Of a stretch of DNA of 64,000 nucleotides, positions 35,101 to 42,144 are shown one piece after another. Source of the DNA: Planctomycetota bacterium (GTDB lineage Bacteria; Planctomycetota; UBA8742; UBA2392); the NCBI GenBank assembly GCA_020845475.1, contig JADLFN010000017.1, positions 1-64,000 of the forward strand. The letters are read 5' to 3'. The notes beneath the pieces were generated by a model that had not been told where the DNA came from, made no database searches, and worked only from the letters and a program-made list of their open reading frames with translations. The translations under genes and the position numbers were made by a program. Position 1 is the first letter of the stretch; each line of letters begins with the position of its first letter.

Positions 35101-35408
35101 TCGTGCTCGTAACTGACAATCAGAAAATCGGATTTCGCCGTGCGCTTGCGGAAGCCGACGTTGATTTCGATTTTCTCTTCACGCAGCGCGGGCGAGAATG
35201 CCCACTCAGAAAGTTCGTCGTGCCACTGCCGGGCGGCCAGCCCCTGCAATTCTTCGCGCAGGCACGCATTGAGAGCTGTGATCGCGCGCGACAGATCTTC
35301 GCGGCGCTGCTCGGGCAGTGCGAAGAACAGGGGGCGCACGAGGTAACTCACCGGCGCTTTGTTCTCGCCGGGCTGCTTTTCACAGTAGAGCGGCACCTGG
35401 AATTTCAT
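32151..35408 (-). CDS. HSP100 (Clp-type) ATPase, second gene of triplet, with C-terminal extension
   Basis: This protein of 1085 residues has a unique N-terminus (1-215), D1 with GPRGCGKSA (about 241), a GMSYVGQWENR pore-like segment and FVLAFDDL in place of the D1 Walker B. D2 has GPTGVGKTQ (about 512) and VLLFDEIEKC. VGF follows LTSNLGVREADGG. After D2 come ~340 further residues: a helical region, then RALLISGVLAGEFVPREAGV followed by HLFV, reminiscent of a release-factor PCRF fold. Two palindromic repeats (33116-33135, 32654-32681) are inserted in frame in this extension. Its ATG overlaps the upstream stop (ATGA). Confidence 0.85.
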   Translation of the reverse strand: MKFQVPLYCEKQPGENKAPVSYLVRPLFFALPEQRREDLSRAITALNACLREELQGLAARQWHDELSEWAFSPALREEKIEINVGFRKRTAKSDFLIVSYEHENLRIAFTPKLPDLFFSVRRGETIETRAHDVLERYFKKLEREEGDEAPDPREFAIKGQAWLSTMEIRVETDAVYKPPAQQQQAARGEFQFKGGLAELQKTGRNLDALFPDEIERAVQREAEVSELAKAIDAPDFRPALLLGPRGCGKSAILHEYVARTCEARRKSAVSQQGVWLLNPQRLISGMSYVGQWENRLHAIIAIAKERKFVLAFDDLVGLFKAGQTSQSRLSVAHLLKPYMEKRELRVIGETTPEQFRVLQELDRGFADLFHVIPVREPSEDGNLSILIEVMRRLEAQHECRFDPGVIPAVVDLQARYVRDSAFPGKAAGFLRQLAARYRRKEIGRAETLDEFKAVSGLSVAFLDERIRLERATITDALKQDVIGQDHAVNLLADTVMLAKARLNDQGRPLGSFLFLGPTGVGKTQMAKSIAKTLFGDEARLVRFDMNEYVSGHAVSRLTGSFHEPEGLLTGAIRRQPFCVLLFDEIEKCHPDAYDLLLQVLGEARLTDALGRTADFSNTIIILTSNLGVREADGGVGFKGHEERGAPAYVKAAERFFRPEFFNRLDHIVPFGRLPRAEVERIVHVLIRNVFSREGLSRRKCVLRIEREALKRVVDEGYHPKLGARALKRAIERLVTRPLSASLARLKPDVPTLITLAVHPSTGSGRGGDSVRARLQPFVDAAPPAGSVAALGELDANEALALMDAALDEANAALEELRPRGAISGSSIAPSHRAYFAIKAQAEKVGKIADRIERGIDDDTKERVRKSARAGRSRRDRLEYAGRRAWGEFCSASDLREFLEQAAQERAEGDAGATYMSPLQEAALLRLLVRKHDARESRWLLHLEALNGALASPAPIVAANEQALLKEAFELETREVETGNPRARALLISGVLAGEFVPREAGVHLFVLEGELAPVAARVVKLKPGERPERALKRLPEDVGQVVRVHHGNGLCMDLRSGIVTRTEPGIGARRSFVLSLLPIGEDEEE
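32654..32681. repeat. 28-base palindrome inserted in frame in HSP100 gene
   Basis: GCAGGGGCGACATATATGTC followed by GCTCCTGC is self-complementary apart from one base pair. It encodes AGATYMSPLQ in the C-terminal extension. It looks like a dispersed REP-type palindrome captured as a linker. Confidence 0.75.
33116..33135. repeat. Dispersed repeat CCCTGAGCCTGTCGAAGG in HSP100 gene
   Basis: This resembles a short repeat I recall as common in many bacterial genomes (CCTTCGACAGGCTCAGGG on the other strand). Here it is translated as HPSTGSGR directly after D2, at the junction to the C-terminal extension. Confidence 0.7.
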
Positions 35409-38400
35409 GGCGCCACCTGCTTTTCCAGCGCCATGCTGAAGCCGGCCTCAAGCGCTTCGCCCAGCGCGCGCGAGACCTCGCGGCCGGGCCAAGCGAACAC
35501 CTGGCCCAGTTGCATGTCGAGCAGCTTGCGCAGGGGCAGGTCGTACTTGCGGCGGATTTCGGCGCTTTCGATCATGCCCTTGCGCACTTCAGCGGCGGGC
35601 ATGACGTAATCCATGGGGCCCTGCTCAATCACGTTCACGTGGCAGGCCAGCGGTTTTTGGCCGGGCTCGATCAACACCAGGTGATTGCCCGCTTCGAGCG
35701 AAAGCACGGGCAGCGCGTTTTCGCCCAGCACTTCGATGCACAGCGTGGGGAAGCCCTCGGGCGGCGCCTCAAAGAACTTGTCTTCGTTGAGCACCGGCAC
35801 GCAGATGGCCGCGCCCGATTGCGAGCGCTGGGCATATTCGCTGCGCGCGCGGCGGGCTGCGGCGTTGCCATGCGCGGCCAGATCAAGCGCGCGCATTTCG
35901 TCGCGCGAAAGTTCTTTCGCAAAACGATACAGCGAGCAATCCAGGCCCGTGGCGCGCAACTGGGCCAGGTAGGCTTGCGCCAGCGCCAGCAACGCCGGGC
36001 GCTCGCCATTGAGCGCAAGCGTGCAGAACTCGGTGTTCTCGAAGCGCAGCAGGTACAGGCCCAGCAAAGCCGCGCGCCAATCGCTGCGCAGCTTTCCACT
36101 TGCCTCGTTCAGGCTTGAGGCGCTCTTGCCGAAGCTGGCCATGAGCGCGCCGCTTTCAAGCGTTTGCGCATCAAGCAGCAGCGTTTCAATGCGGCCGTAG
36201 GCTTCCTTGCAGCGCGGCAGGCGCTTGAGCGCCCTGGGATCGGGCGGCGGCGCGCTCTTTTTCTTCTTCTTGGAGCGGCGCGTCGCCTGTTCGAGGCCGT
36301 AGATCTCGCTTGCCAATTCAAGCGTGGCCGGGCTCTTGAGCAATTGCTGCGCGCGGCGGCGCAATTCCATGGCCTCGATGGCCAGGCCGTTAGCCGCGCT
36401 TTCTCGCTTATCGCGCTTTTGGGTGCTGCGCGATTTCACCTGAATGTTGAGCGCGCCTCTTTCGAGCGCGACGTGCGCTTTGCACGCGCCCTGTTTGGCG
36501 CGCTCATTGGCCGCCGAGGCAATGGGAACGAGCAAGTGCTGCTCAATGGCGCGCTTGAGCGGGCGCGCGCCGTACTTTTCCTGCCAGCCAATCGCCGCCA
36601 TGTGCGCGGCAACTTCGGGGGCAAACTCAATCTGCAAACGGCCACCGGCATCGGCGCGGCGCTGCGCCAGTTCCAATTCGCGCGCGGCTACGCGAGTGAC
36701 CGCGGCTTTATCAAGCGGCATGAAGGGAACGATGCGCTCGATGCGATTGAGCAGTTCGGGGCGCAGGAAGTTGCGCACTTCCTTGGCAAAGTGGGCCTCG
36801 GCCTTTGTCGCGGCGCTCTCAGAGGCAAAGCCCAGCCCGCCCTGCATGTAGCTTTGCGCGCCGAGGTTGCTGGTCATGATGATGACGCTGGTGGTGAAAT
36901 CGGCCACCTGGCCGCGCGCGTCGGTGAGGCGGCCTTCGCCCAATACCTGCAGCAGCAGATCGAAGAACGACGGGTCGGCCTTTTCGAATTCGTCGAAGAG
37001 AATCACGGCAAAGGGCTGCTCGCGCACGCGCGCTGTGAGCACACCTTCGCCGTGCTTGCCGGCGATCAACCGGCGCACGGAAGTGGGGTCGGCGAATTCG
37101 CTCATGTCAAAGCGCGAGAGTTTGTTGCGGTCACCAAAGAGATACTCGGCCAGCGTGCGCGCCATTTCGGTTTTGCCCACGCCCGTGGGCCCGATGAACA
37201 GATAGCTGGCGAGCGGCTTTTTCGGGCGCGAGAGCCCGGCCTTGAACGTGGCCAGCAGATCGACCACGAGATCGATGGCGCGATCCTGCGCGATAAGCCG
37301 CTTGGCAAAGAACTCGCGCAGCTCATCAAGTTTGAGCTCGGCATCCTCATCGAGCATGGACAAGGGCAAACCCGTCTCGCGCGAGAATGCCGCGGTCACG
37401 TCGCGCGCGCCCAGAGTGGTCTCGGGCTCGGCGTCGCGAATCAGGTTGCGCACAAAGCGCAAAGGTCGGCCGGGCCAGGCGGAGTAAGTCGCGAAACGGC
37501 GATGCAGGCGCGTGAGTTTGTCCAGCCCGTCGTCTGAAAGTTCGGCGGGCGACGTGGGGCTCCAGCCCCGTGTGCCATTCCTGCCTTTGCGCGGTGCCGC
37601 GCTGCCGGCTTTGGTCAAAGCGTCTGCGCTCTGGCGCAAGATAGCCAGCGCTTGTTTGGGCGTGGGCTCCTCGACGCGAAGCTGCTGAAACACGTTAAGC
37701 AGTTGCGGCTCCTGGCGCTCGATCAGCGGCAGTTGCTCGGGCGTGCATTCACACACGCAGAGCAACTCGCCGCGCGCGATGTAGGGCCGCAGAAAACCGC
37801 CCACGCCCTGTTCAAGGCCTTCGGCCTTGCCCACATCGATCAGTTCCAGCAGCGGGCCAAGGTGCACGATCGCGCCGGTTTTTGAAGCCTCGCGGCGCAG
37901 GCCGTCGCAGCGCTGCTGCCACATGCCATAGCCGCTCTGGCCCGCGACGAGGCGCGAACCGCTCGTGGCCCAGAACGGTTTGTCGAGCTTGAACTTCGCG
38001 CGCTCGCGCACGAGCTGATTGAACGCCGCCGTCTTGCCCACGCCCGTCGGGCCCACGAGCAAAACGCTTGCGGGCGAATCGCCGCCGAGAAAATCGGCCA
38101 GGCGCGCGACGGTGGCCTGCGTCTCATAGGCTTCGGCGGGAAGCTGCTTGATGAGATCGACGCCGATCTGCGAAAGCACGCTTTGCGCTACTTCTTCGCT
38201 TTGCGCCTTGGCGGCTTCGCGCGGCTGCAAGAGCTGCGGCACGACTGTGATGTTTTCGAGCGTGACTTCTTCGCAGCGCTGCGTGCGCATCAGCGCGCGC
38301 AGGGATTCCGCCCACTTGCTGCGCGCCAAAGCCGCGCGCGCGTGCACCTGCAGCATGGCGTCGAGGTCATCTTTGCCCGTGGCGACGACTTCAATGCCCA

Positions 38401-38737
38401 GCGCGGGCAAGCGCGCCATGCGGGCTTCGCCGGCGGTCCAGGTCAGCACGTCAAAGCGCAACTCCAGCGGCTCGGTCCAGCAGGGAATGCCGTCGGGCTT
38501 ATCGAGTGTTAGCTTGATTTCGCGCAACTCCACTTTGCCCGCATGGCGGCGGCGATGCAGGTCAAGGCGCGTGGTTTGCTCAAGCATGGCGCGCGCGTTG
38601 GCGCCCAGCGAGCTGAGCACGCGTGCCAGCCCATCATTCACGCGCGAGATTTCAGGGTAAAGCAAACCCTCGGCCAGCAATACGCCTTCGCCCAGGTGCT
38701 GTACCACCGCCGGGATTTTGAAGCTGATCACCGCCAT
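35405..38737 (-). CDS. HSP100 (Clp-type) ATPase, first gene of triplet, with C-terminal extension
   Basis: This protein of 1110 residues has a unique N-terminus (1-200), D1 with an intact Walker A (GPTGVGKTA, about 226) but IVHLGPLLELI where Walker B should be. The D1 site may therefore bind but not hydrolyse ATP. D2 is intact (GPTGVGKTE about 514; VILFDEFEKA). LGF follows MTSNLGAQSYMQGG. The C-terminal ~300 residues include a Lys-rich patch (RRSKKKKKS) and LCIEVLGENALPVLSLEAGN then HLVL, a pattern like the release-factor PCRF domain without a GGQ module. A palindromic GGGGCTCCAGCCCC insertion lies at 37556-37569. HlyD-like adaptor gene upstream. Confidence 0.85.
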   Translation of the reverse strand: MAVISFKIPAVVQHLGEGVLLAEGLLYPEISRVNDGLARVLSSLGANARAMLEQTTRLDLHRRRHAGKVELREIKLTLDKPDGIPCWTEPLELRFDVLTWTAGEARMARLPALGIEVVATGKDDLDAMLQVHARAALARSKWAESLRALMRTQRCEEVTLENITVVPQLLQPREAAKAQSEEVAQSVLSQIGVDLIKQLPAEAYETQATVARLADFLGGDSPASVLLVGPTGVGKTAAFNQLVRERAKFKLDKPFWATSGSRLVAGQSGYGMWQQRCDGLRREASKTGAIVHLGPLLELIDVGKAEGLEQGVGGFLRPYIARGELLCVCECTPEQLPLIERQEPQLLNVFQQLRVEEPTPKQALAILRQSADALTKAGSAAPRKGRNGTRGWSPTSPAELSDDGLDKLTRLHRRFATYSAWPGRPLRFVRNLIRDAEPETTLGARDVTAAFSRETGLPLSMLDEDAELKLDELREFFAKRLIAQDRAIDLVVDLLATFKAGLSRPKKPLASYLFIGPTGVGKTEMARTLAEYLFGDRNKLSRFDMSEFADPTSVRRLIAGKHGEGVLTARVREQPFAVILFDEFEKADPSFFDLLLQVLGEGRLTDARGQVADFTTSVIIMTSNLGAQSYMQGGLGFASESAATKAEAHFAKEVRNFLRPELLNRIERIVPFMPLDKAAVTRVAARELELAQRRADAGGRLQIEFAPEVAAHMAAIGWQEKYGARPLKRAIEQHLLVPIASAANERAKQGACKAHVALERGALNIQVKSRSTQKRDKRESAANGLAIEAMELRRRAQQLLKSPATLELASEIYGLEQATRRSKKKKKSAPPPDPRALKRLPRCKEAYGRIETLLLDAQTLESGALMASFGKSASSLNEASGKLRSDWRAALLGLYLLRFENTEFCTLALNGERPALLALAQAYLAQLRATGLDCSLYRFAKELSRDEMRALDLAAHGNAAARRARSEYAQRSQSGAAICVPVLNEDKFFEAPPEGFPTLCIEVLGENALPVLSLEAGNHLVLIEPGQKPLACHVNVIEQGPMDYVMPAAEVRKGMIESAEIRRKYDLPLRKLLDMQLGQVFAWPGREVSRALGEALEAGFSMALEKQVAP
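37556..37569. repeat. Palindrome GGGGCTCCAGCCCC in HSP100 gene
   Basis: A 5-bp GC stem with a TCCA loop, extended imperfectly by ACGTG/GTGTG, is translated as TRGWSPTS in the linker between D1 and D2. Such stems elsewhere are dispersed intergenic repeats. Confidence 0.5.
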
Positions 38738-38749
38738 GGCGGCGCAGGT

Positions 38750-38777
38750 TCAATTATCAATTGCCAATTATCAATTG
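38750..38777. repeat. Heptamer array before the first HSP100 gene
   Basis: Four period-7 units (TCAATTA, TCAATTG, CCAATTA, TCAATTG) lie 12 bases upstream of the ATG at 38737 on the minus strand. The unit CAATTG is itself palindromic, so the array can fold on itself. Confidence 0.88.
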
Positions 38778-38807
38778 AGTTTTGTCCGTTGGCGGTTTTC
38801 GTTTGGG

Positions 38808-39833
38808 CTACTTCACCTCGATCGTCACGTCCATCTGCTGGCCGACGTACAGCGGCTTTTCGCCGCGCTCGAAGGAAAAAATCACCTGCAGCACGCGAGT
38901 GTCCACGCGCTCGGTGGCGTCGCCGGTGAGCGAGCGCTTGGGCACGACCAGGGGCTCAATGCGCTCAAACCTGAGTTCAACCGCAAGTCCGGCGTTGCCG
39001 CGTGCGTTCGCTTTGGCGCGCGCGCCCTCGGCGATGCGCCATGCGTCGTTCTCGTCGATGTCCACGCGCACGTGCAGTTTCTCGACGGCACCGAGCGTGA
39101 CCAGCGGCTGGGCAAGCGCGCCGGTGGGCGCAAATTCGCCTGCGCGAACCTTGACTTGCAGGATCTGGCCGGAAATCGGCGCGCGGATCTCGAGCAGGCT
39201 CAGCGCAACTTTCGTGGCGTCCACGCGAGCCTGGGCCTGCGCGATCTGCGCTTGCGCAACCTTGATGTCGTCGCGCCACGCGGCGGCATCGGCGCGCGCG
39301 ATATTGAGCTTGGCCTGCGCCGCTGCAACGGCGAGCCTGGCGTTATCGAGCTCGCCGGTGGTTACGGAGCGCGTGTCGGTTTTCTCAAGACGGCCGAGCT
39401 GCTCGGCGGCGAGTTTCACGGCCACTTCGGCGTCCTCGACGCGGGCCAGGGCCGCGGGTTTGGATTCGGCGGCGGGCTTGTTTTCCAGGCGCGTGAGCTG
39501 GGCGCGCGCTACTTCAAGCTGCGCCAGTTGCAGTGAAAGTTCGGCGCGCAGCGAGCGATCGTCGAGGCGGAAAAGAAGGTCGCCCTTTTTGACGCCGGTG
39601 CCCGGCGTCACTGCCACTTCCATGACCACGCCGGGAACCGGCGTGCCGATGGCGATGTTCTCCGATTGCGCCTCAATCAACCCAGCGCCGGCCACGAACT
39701 GCGAAAAGGCCGCTTTGGCGGGCTCACTCACGGCCGGCGCCGCCTTGATCGGCGCGCTGCCCTGAACAACGACCGTCACGGCAAACACAAAGCCGGCAAA
39801 ACCAAGCACGGGGAGAAAGAGTTTGCGAATCAT
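38808..39833 (-). CDS. HlyD/MacA-like periplasmic adaptor of an ABC exporter
   Basis: This membrane fusion protein of 341 residues has an N-terminal anchor (LFLPVLGFAGFVFAVTVVV), split biotinyl-lipoyl halves (PVPGVVMEVAVTPGTGVKKG and ISGQILQVKVRAGEF) around a long coiled-coil hairpin, and a beta-barrel domain. The ORF begins at 39887, but the ATG at 39833 with GAGGATC just upstream is better. It follows the ABC ATPase gene after a 278-base repeat-rich spacer and completes a permease-ATPase-adaptor exporter. Confidence 0.85.
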   Translation of the reverse strand: MIRKLFLPVLGFAGFVFAVTVVVQGSAPIKAAPAVSEPAKAAFSQFVAGAGLIEAQSENIAIGTPVPGVVMEVAVTPGTGVKKGDLLFRLDDRSLRAELSLQLAQLEVARAQLTRLENKPAAESKPAALARVEDAEVAVKLAAEQLGRLEKTDTRSVTTGELDNARLAVAAAQAKLNIARADAAAWRDDIKVAQAQIAQAQARVDATKVALSLLEIRAPISGQILQVKVRAGEFAPTGALAQPLVTLGAVEKLHVRVDIDENDAWRIAEGARAKANARGNAGLAVELRFERIEPLVVPKRSLTGDATERVDTRVLQVIFSFERGEKPLYVGQQMDVTIEVK

Positions 39834-39846
39834 GTGATCCTCGTTG

Positions 39847-40100
39847 AAAAGCTGAACACGAAGGAACGACGTAGCGAAGAACGGCAAAGCCCGTTTCCCC
39901 AGAAATCACGGAGTTCACGGAAACAACAACAGCCACGGCATCAAGATTCCTCAGGCAAAGACAGGCACCCATCATTTCCATGCATCAGAGACATCGTCAG
40001 CCGTGCTTTGACTTCTGAATTCAATGCAGTTGCTTTCTCCGTGGTTTCCGTGTCCTCTGTGGATAGGGCCTTTGTAGTTCTTCGTTGCTTCGCTCCTTCG
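39847..40100. repeat. Nested inverted-repeat element with short-period arms
   Basis: This spacer has an outer arm near 39851-39889 (ACACGAAGGAACGACGTAGC..) that matches the complement of 40069-40107 (..TTCTTCGTTGCTTCGCTCC) at most positions. An inner arm, CACGGAGTTCACGGAAAC near 39907-39930, matches the complement of 40030-40060 (TTTCTCCGTGGTTTCCGTGT). Arms have short internal periods of about 7-11. No gene is seen. Confidence 0.6.
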
Positions 40101-40111
40101 CGATCAGGCTG

Positions 40112-40834
40112 TTAGAGATCGATGGGTTCTTTGGGCGGCGTAATTTCAGCGATCCTGCCGTCGTCCATGCGCGCGATGCGGTCGGCGAAATCGAAGATGC
40201 GCTGGTCGTGGCTCACGATTACCAGCGCGCGGTCCGGCCCCACGGCCACCTCGCGCAACAGTTCCAGGACTTTGTGGCCGGTTTCGTGGTCGAGCGCGCT
40301 GGTAGGTTCGTCGCAGACGATCAGCCTGGGCTCATGAATCAGTGCGCGCGCGATGGCCACGCGCTGCATCTGGCCGCCGGAGAGCTGATTGGGCAGCGAT
40401 TTAGCCCGGTCGCCCAGGCCCACACGCTCGAGCATGGCGCGCGCGCGATCAAGGGCCTCGCGCATGTTCATGCCGTTGAGAAGCAGCGGCACGGCAGCAT
40501 TCTCCGCCGCAGTGAGAGACGGAATCAGGTTGTAGGCCTGGAACACGAAGCCGATGTTCTGGCCGCGCCAGCGTGTGCGCGCGCTCTGCGACATGGCCGA
40601 GAAATCCTGGCCGAACACGCTGCACTCGCCGCCGCTGCGGTCCAGGATGCCTGCCACCACGGAGATCAGCGTGGTCTTGCCGCAGCCCGAGGGCCCCACA
40701 AGCATGAGCAACTCGCCGGTTTCTACTTCGAGATCAATGCCGCGCAGCGCGTGAACGAGGCTGTCGCCCGAGCCGTAGGTCTTGGTGACGTTGCGGCACG
40801 TGACGGCCGTGGCTGTAGCCTGCTTGGCGGTCAT
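40112..40834 (-). CDS. ABC transporter ATP-binding protein (MacB/LolD type)
   Basis: This protein of 240 residues has Walker A GPSGCGKTT, signature LSGGQMQRVAIARAL, Walker B LIVCDEPTSALD and the H-loop VSHD. The subfamily is that of LolD/MacB/DevA, which power FtsX-type mechanotransmission exporters. It lies between the permease and adaptor genes of the same strand. Confidence 0.9.
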   Translation of the reverse strand: MTAKQATATAVTCRNVTKTYGSGDSLVHALRGIDLEVETGELLMLVGPSGCGKTTLISVVAGILDRSGGECSVFGQDFSAMSQSARTRWRGQNIGFVFQAYNLIPSLTAAENAAVPLLLNGMNMREALDRARAMLERVGLGDRAKSLPNQLSGGQMQRVAIARALIHEPRLIVCDEPTSALDHETGHKVLELLREVAVGPDRALVIVSHDQRIFDFADRIARMDDGRIAEITPPKEPIDL

Positions 40835-40852
40835 GGGCGGCCCCCGGCAAAC

Positions 40853-40972
40853 CGATTTTCGATTGTCGATTTTCGATTTTCGATTGGCGCTCCCGCGCCA
40901 AAGTCATGCGCGCGAGGCTGCATTGGAGCGGCAGCTCCAATCGGCAATCGACAATCGACAATCGAAAATCGC
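40853..40972. repeat. Paired heptamer arrays with internal hairpins (CGATTTT / CAATCGA)
   Basis: The left array CGATTTT, CGATTGT, CGATTTT, CGATTTT, CGATTGG (40853-40887) is nearly complementary over its full length to the right array CAATCGG, CAATCGA x3, AAATCGC (40938-40972). Between them are TTGGCGC-TCCC-GCGCCAA (40884-40901) and ATTGGAGC-GGCA-GCTCCAAT (40922-40941). The left half is nearly identical to the element at 54227. Confidence 0.93.
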
Positions 40973-40983
40973 ATCGCGTTTAC

Positions 40984-42144
40984 CTAACTCTTGAACACAA
41001 TCGCCGGCTCCAAACGAAACACCTTGTAAAGGCTCAACATGGACGTCAGGGCGCAGATCAGCAGCACCGCCGCGGCCGTAATCACCAGCAATTGCCACGG
41101 CAGCAAGAACGCCAGCTCGGTGTTGCGGGCCGCAAAGCCCACAAAGGCCGCCATGCCCACACCCAGGCCGTATCCGATGGCGCCCACGGTCAGCGATTGC
41201 AGCAGGATCATGCGCAGAAGCGTGAAGTTGGAAGCGCCCATGGCCTTGAGCGCGCCGAAGTACTTCAGGTTGTCGAGCGTGAAGTTGTAGAAGGTCTGGC
41301 CCGCGATAGCCGTGCCCACCAGAAAGCCCAGCACCACGGCAATGCCGAAATTGATCGGGATGCCCGTGTACTTCATGAAGTAGCTGACGGTCGTCTCTTT
41401 GAAGCTCTGGGTGGTCTTGGCTTCAAGCCCGGTTTCGCTCCTTATGCGCGCGCAGAGTTCTACAATCGGCTGGCCGTCCTTGGCCTTGACCAGGATGAAC
41501 GAAAGCAGCTTGCGCTCCTTGGGCGCAAACGTGGTCGCACGCGAGTAGGTCGTGTAGATAAAGGGCTGGCTTTGGAACGTGCGCGAGACGCGGCATATGC
41601 CGACCACAATGGCGCGGTGGTCGTTGAGTTCAATGGTGTCGCCCACCTTGAGCGGCACCGGCTGGCCCCCCGGCTCTTTGGGCCCCTTGGCCAGCTTGCC
41701 GATGGCGCCGTTTTCATCGACGATAATGCCGTCGGCCTTGCGCAGGTCTTCGAGTTTGCCCTCGAGCATTTCCGGCGGGCCGCCCATCAGCGTGGCATCG
41801 TCGAGGCCCACAATGTTGCAGGTCTGGAAGTTGCCGTTGTCGAGCCTTGCCTTGCTCAGGCCCTTGTAGATGGGCAACGCCCACTGCACGCCCGTAATGC
41901 CGCGCACGCGATAGAGCTCGGTATCTTGCAGTGGCTTGATGTCGTCAATGAACTGGACCTTGGAGTCCATGACCCAGACATCGCCCTGGCCGGTGTCGCT
42001 CAGGAAGCCGATCGTGCGGCCCATCAGGCCCACAAAGATCGCAAGCTGCTGTGTAATAAGGAAGGAGGCGAAGGTAATGCCGATCACGATGCCGAAGTAC
42101 TTGGCACGGTCACCCATCAGCATTTTCAGCGCGATGCGGTTCAT
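40984..42144 (-). CDS. FtsX-type ABC permease
   Basis: This protein of 386 residues has an N-terminal membrane helix (YFGIVIGITFASFLITQQLA), a large periplasmic domain, and three C-terminal helices including LLPWQLLVITAAAVLLICAL. This is the MacB/FtsX permease topology. Its start overlaps the stop of the TetR gene (ATGA), so regulator and permease are coupled. With the ATPase and adaptor downstream it forms a three-part exporter of unknown substrate; no outer-membrane TolC gene is adjacent. Confidence 0.85.
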   Translation of the reverse strand: MNRIALKMLMGDRAKYFGIVIGITFASFLITQQLAIFVGLMGRTIGFLSDTGQGDVWVMDSKVQFIDDIKPLQDTELYRVRGITGVQWALPIYKGLSKARLDNGNFQTCNIVGLDDATLMGGPPEMLEGKLEDLRKADGIIVDENGAIGKLAKGPKEPGGQPVPLKVGDTIELNDHRAIVVGICRVSRTFQSQPFIYTTYSRATTFAPKERKLLSFILVKAKDGQPIVELCARIRSETGLEAKTTQSFKETTVSYFMKYTGIPINFGIAVVLGFLVGTAIAGQTFYNFTLDNLKYFGALKAMGASNFTLLRMILLQSLTVGAIGYGLGVGMAAFVGFAARNTELAFLLPWQLLVITAAAVLLICALTSMLSLYKVFRLEPAIVFKS

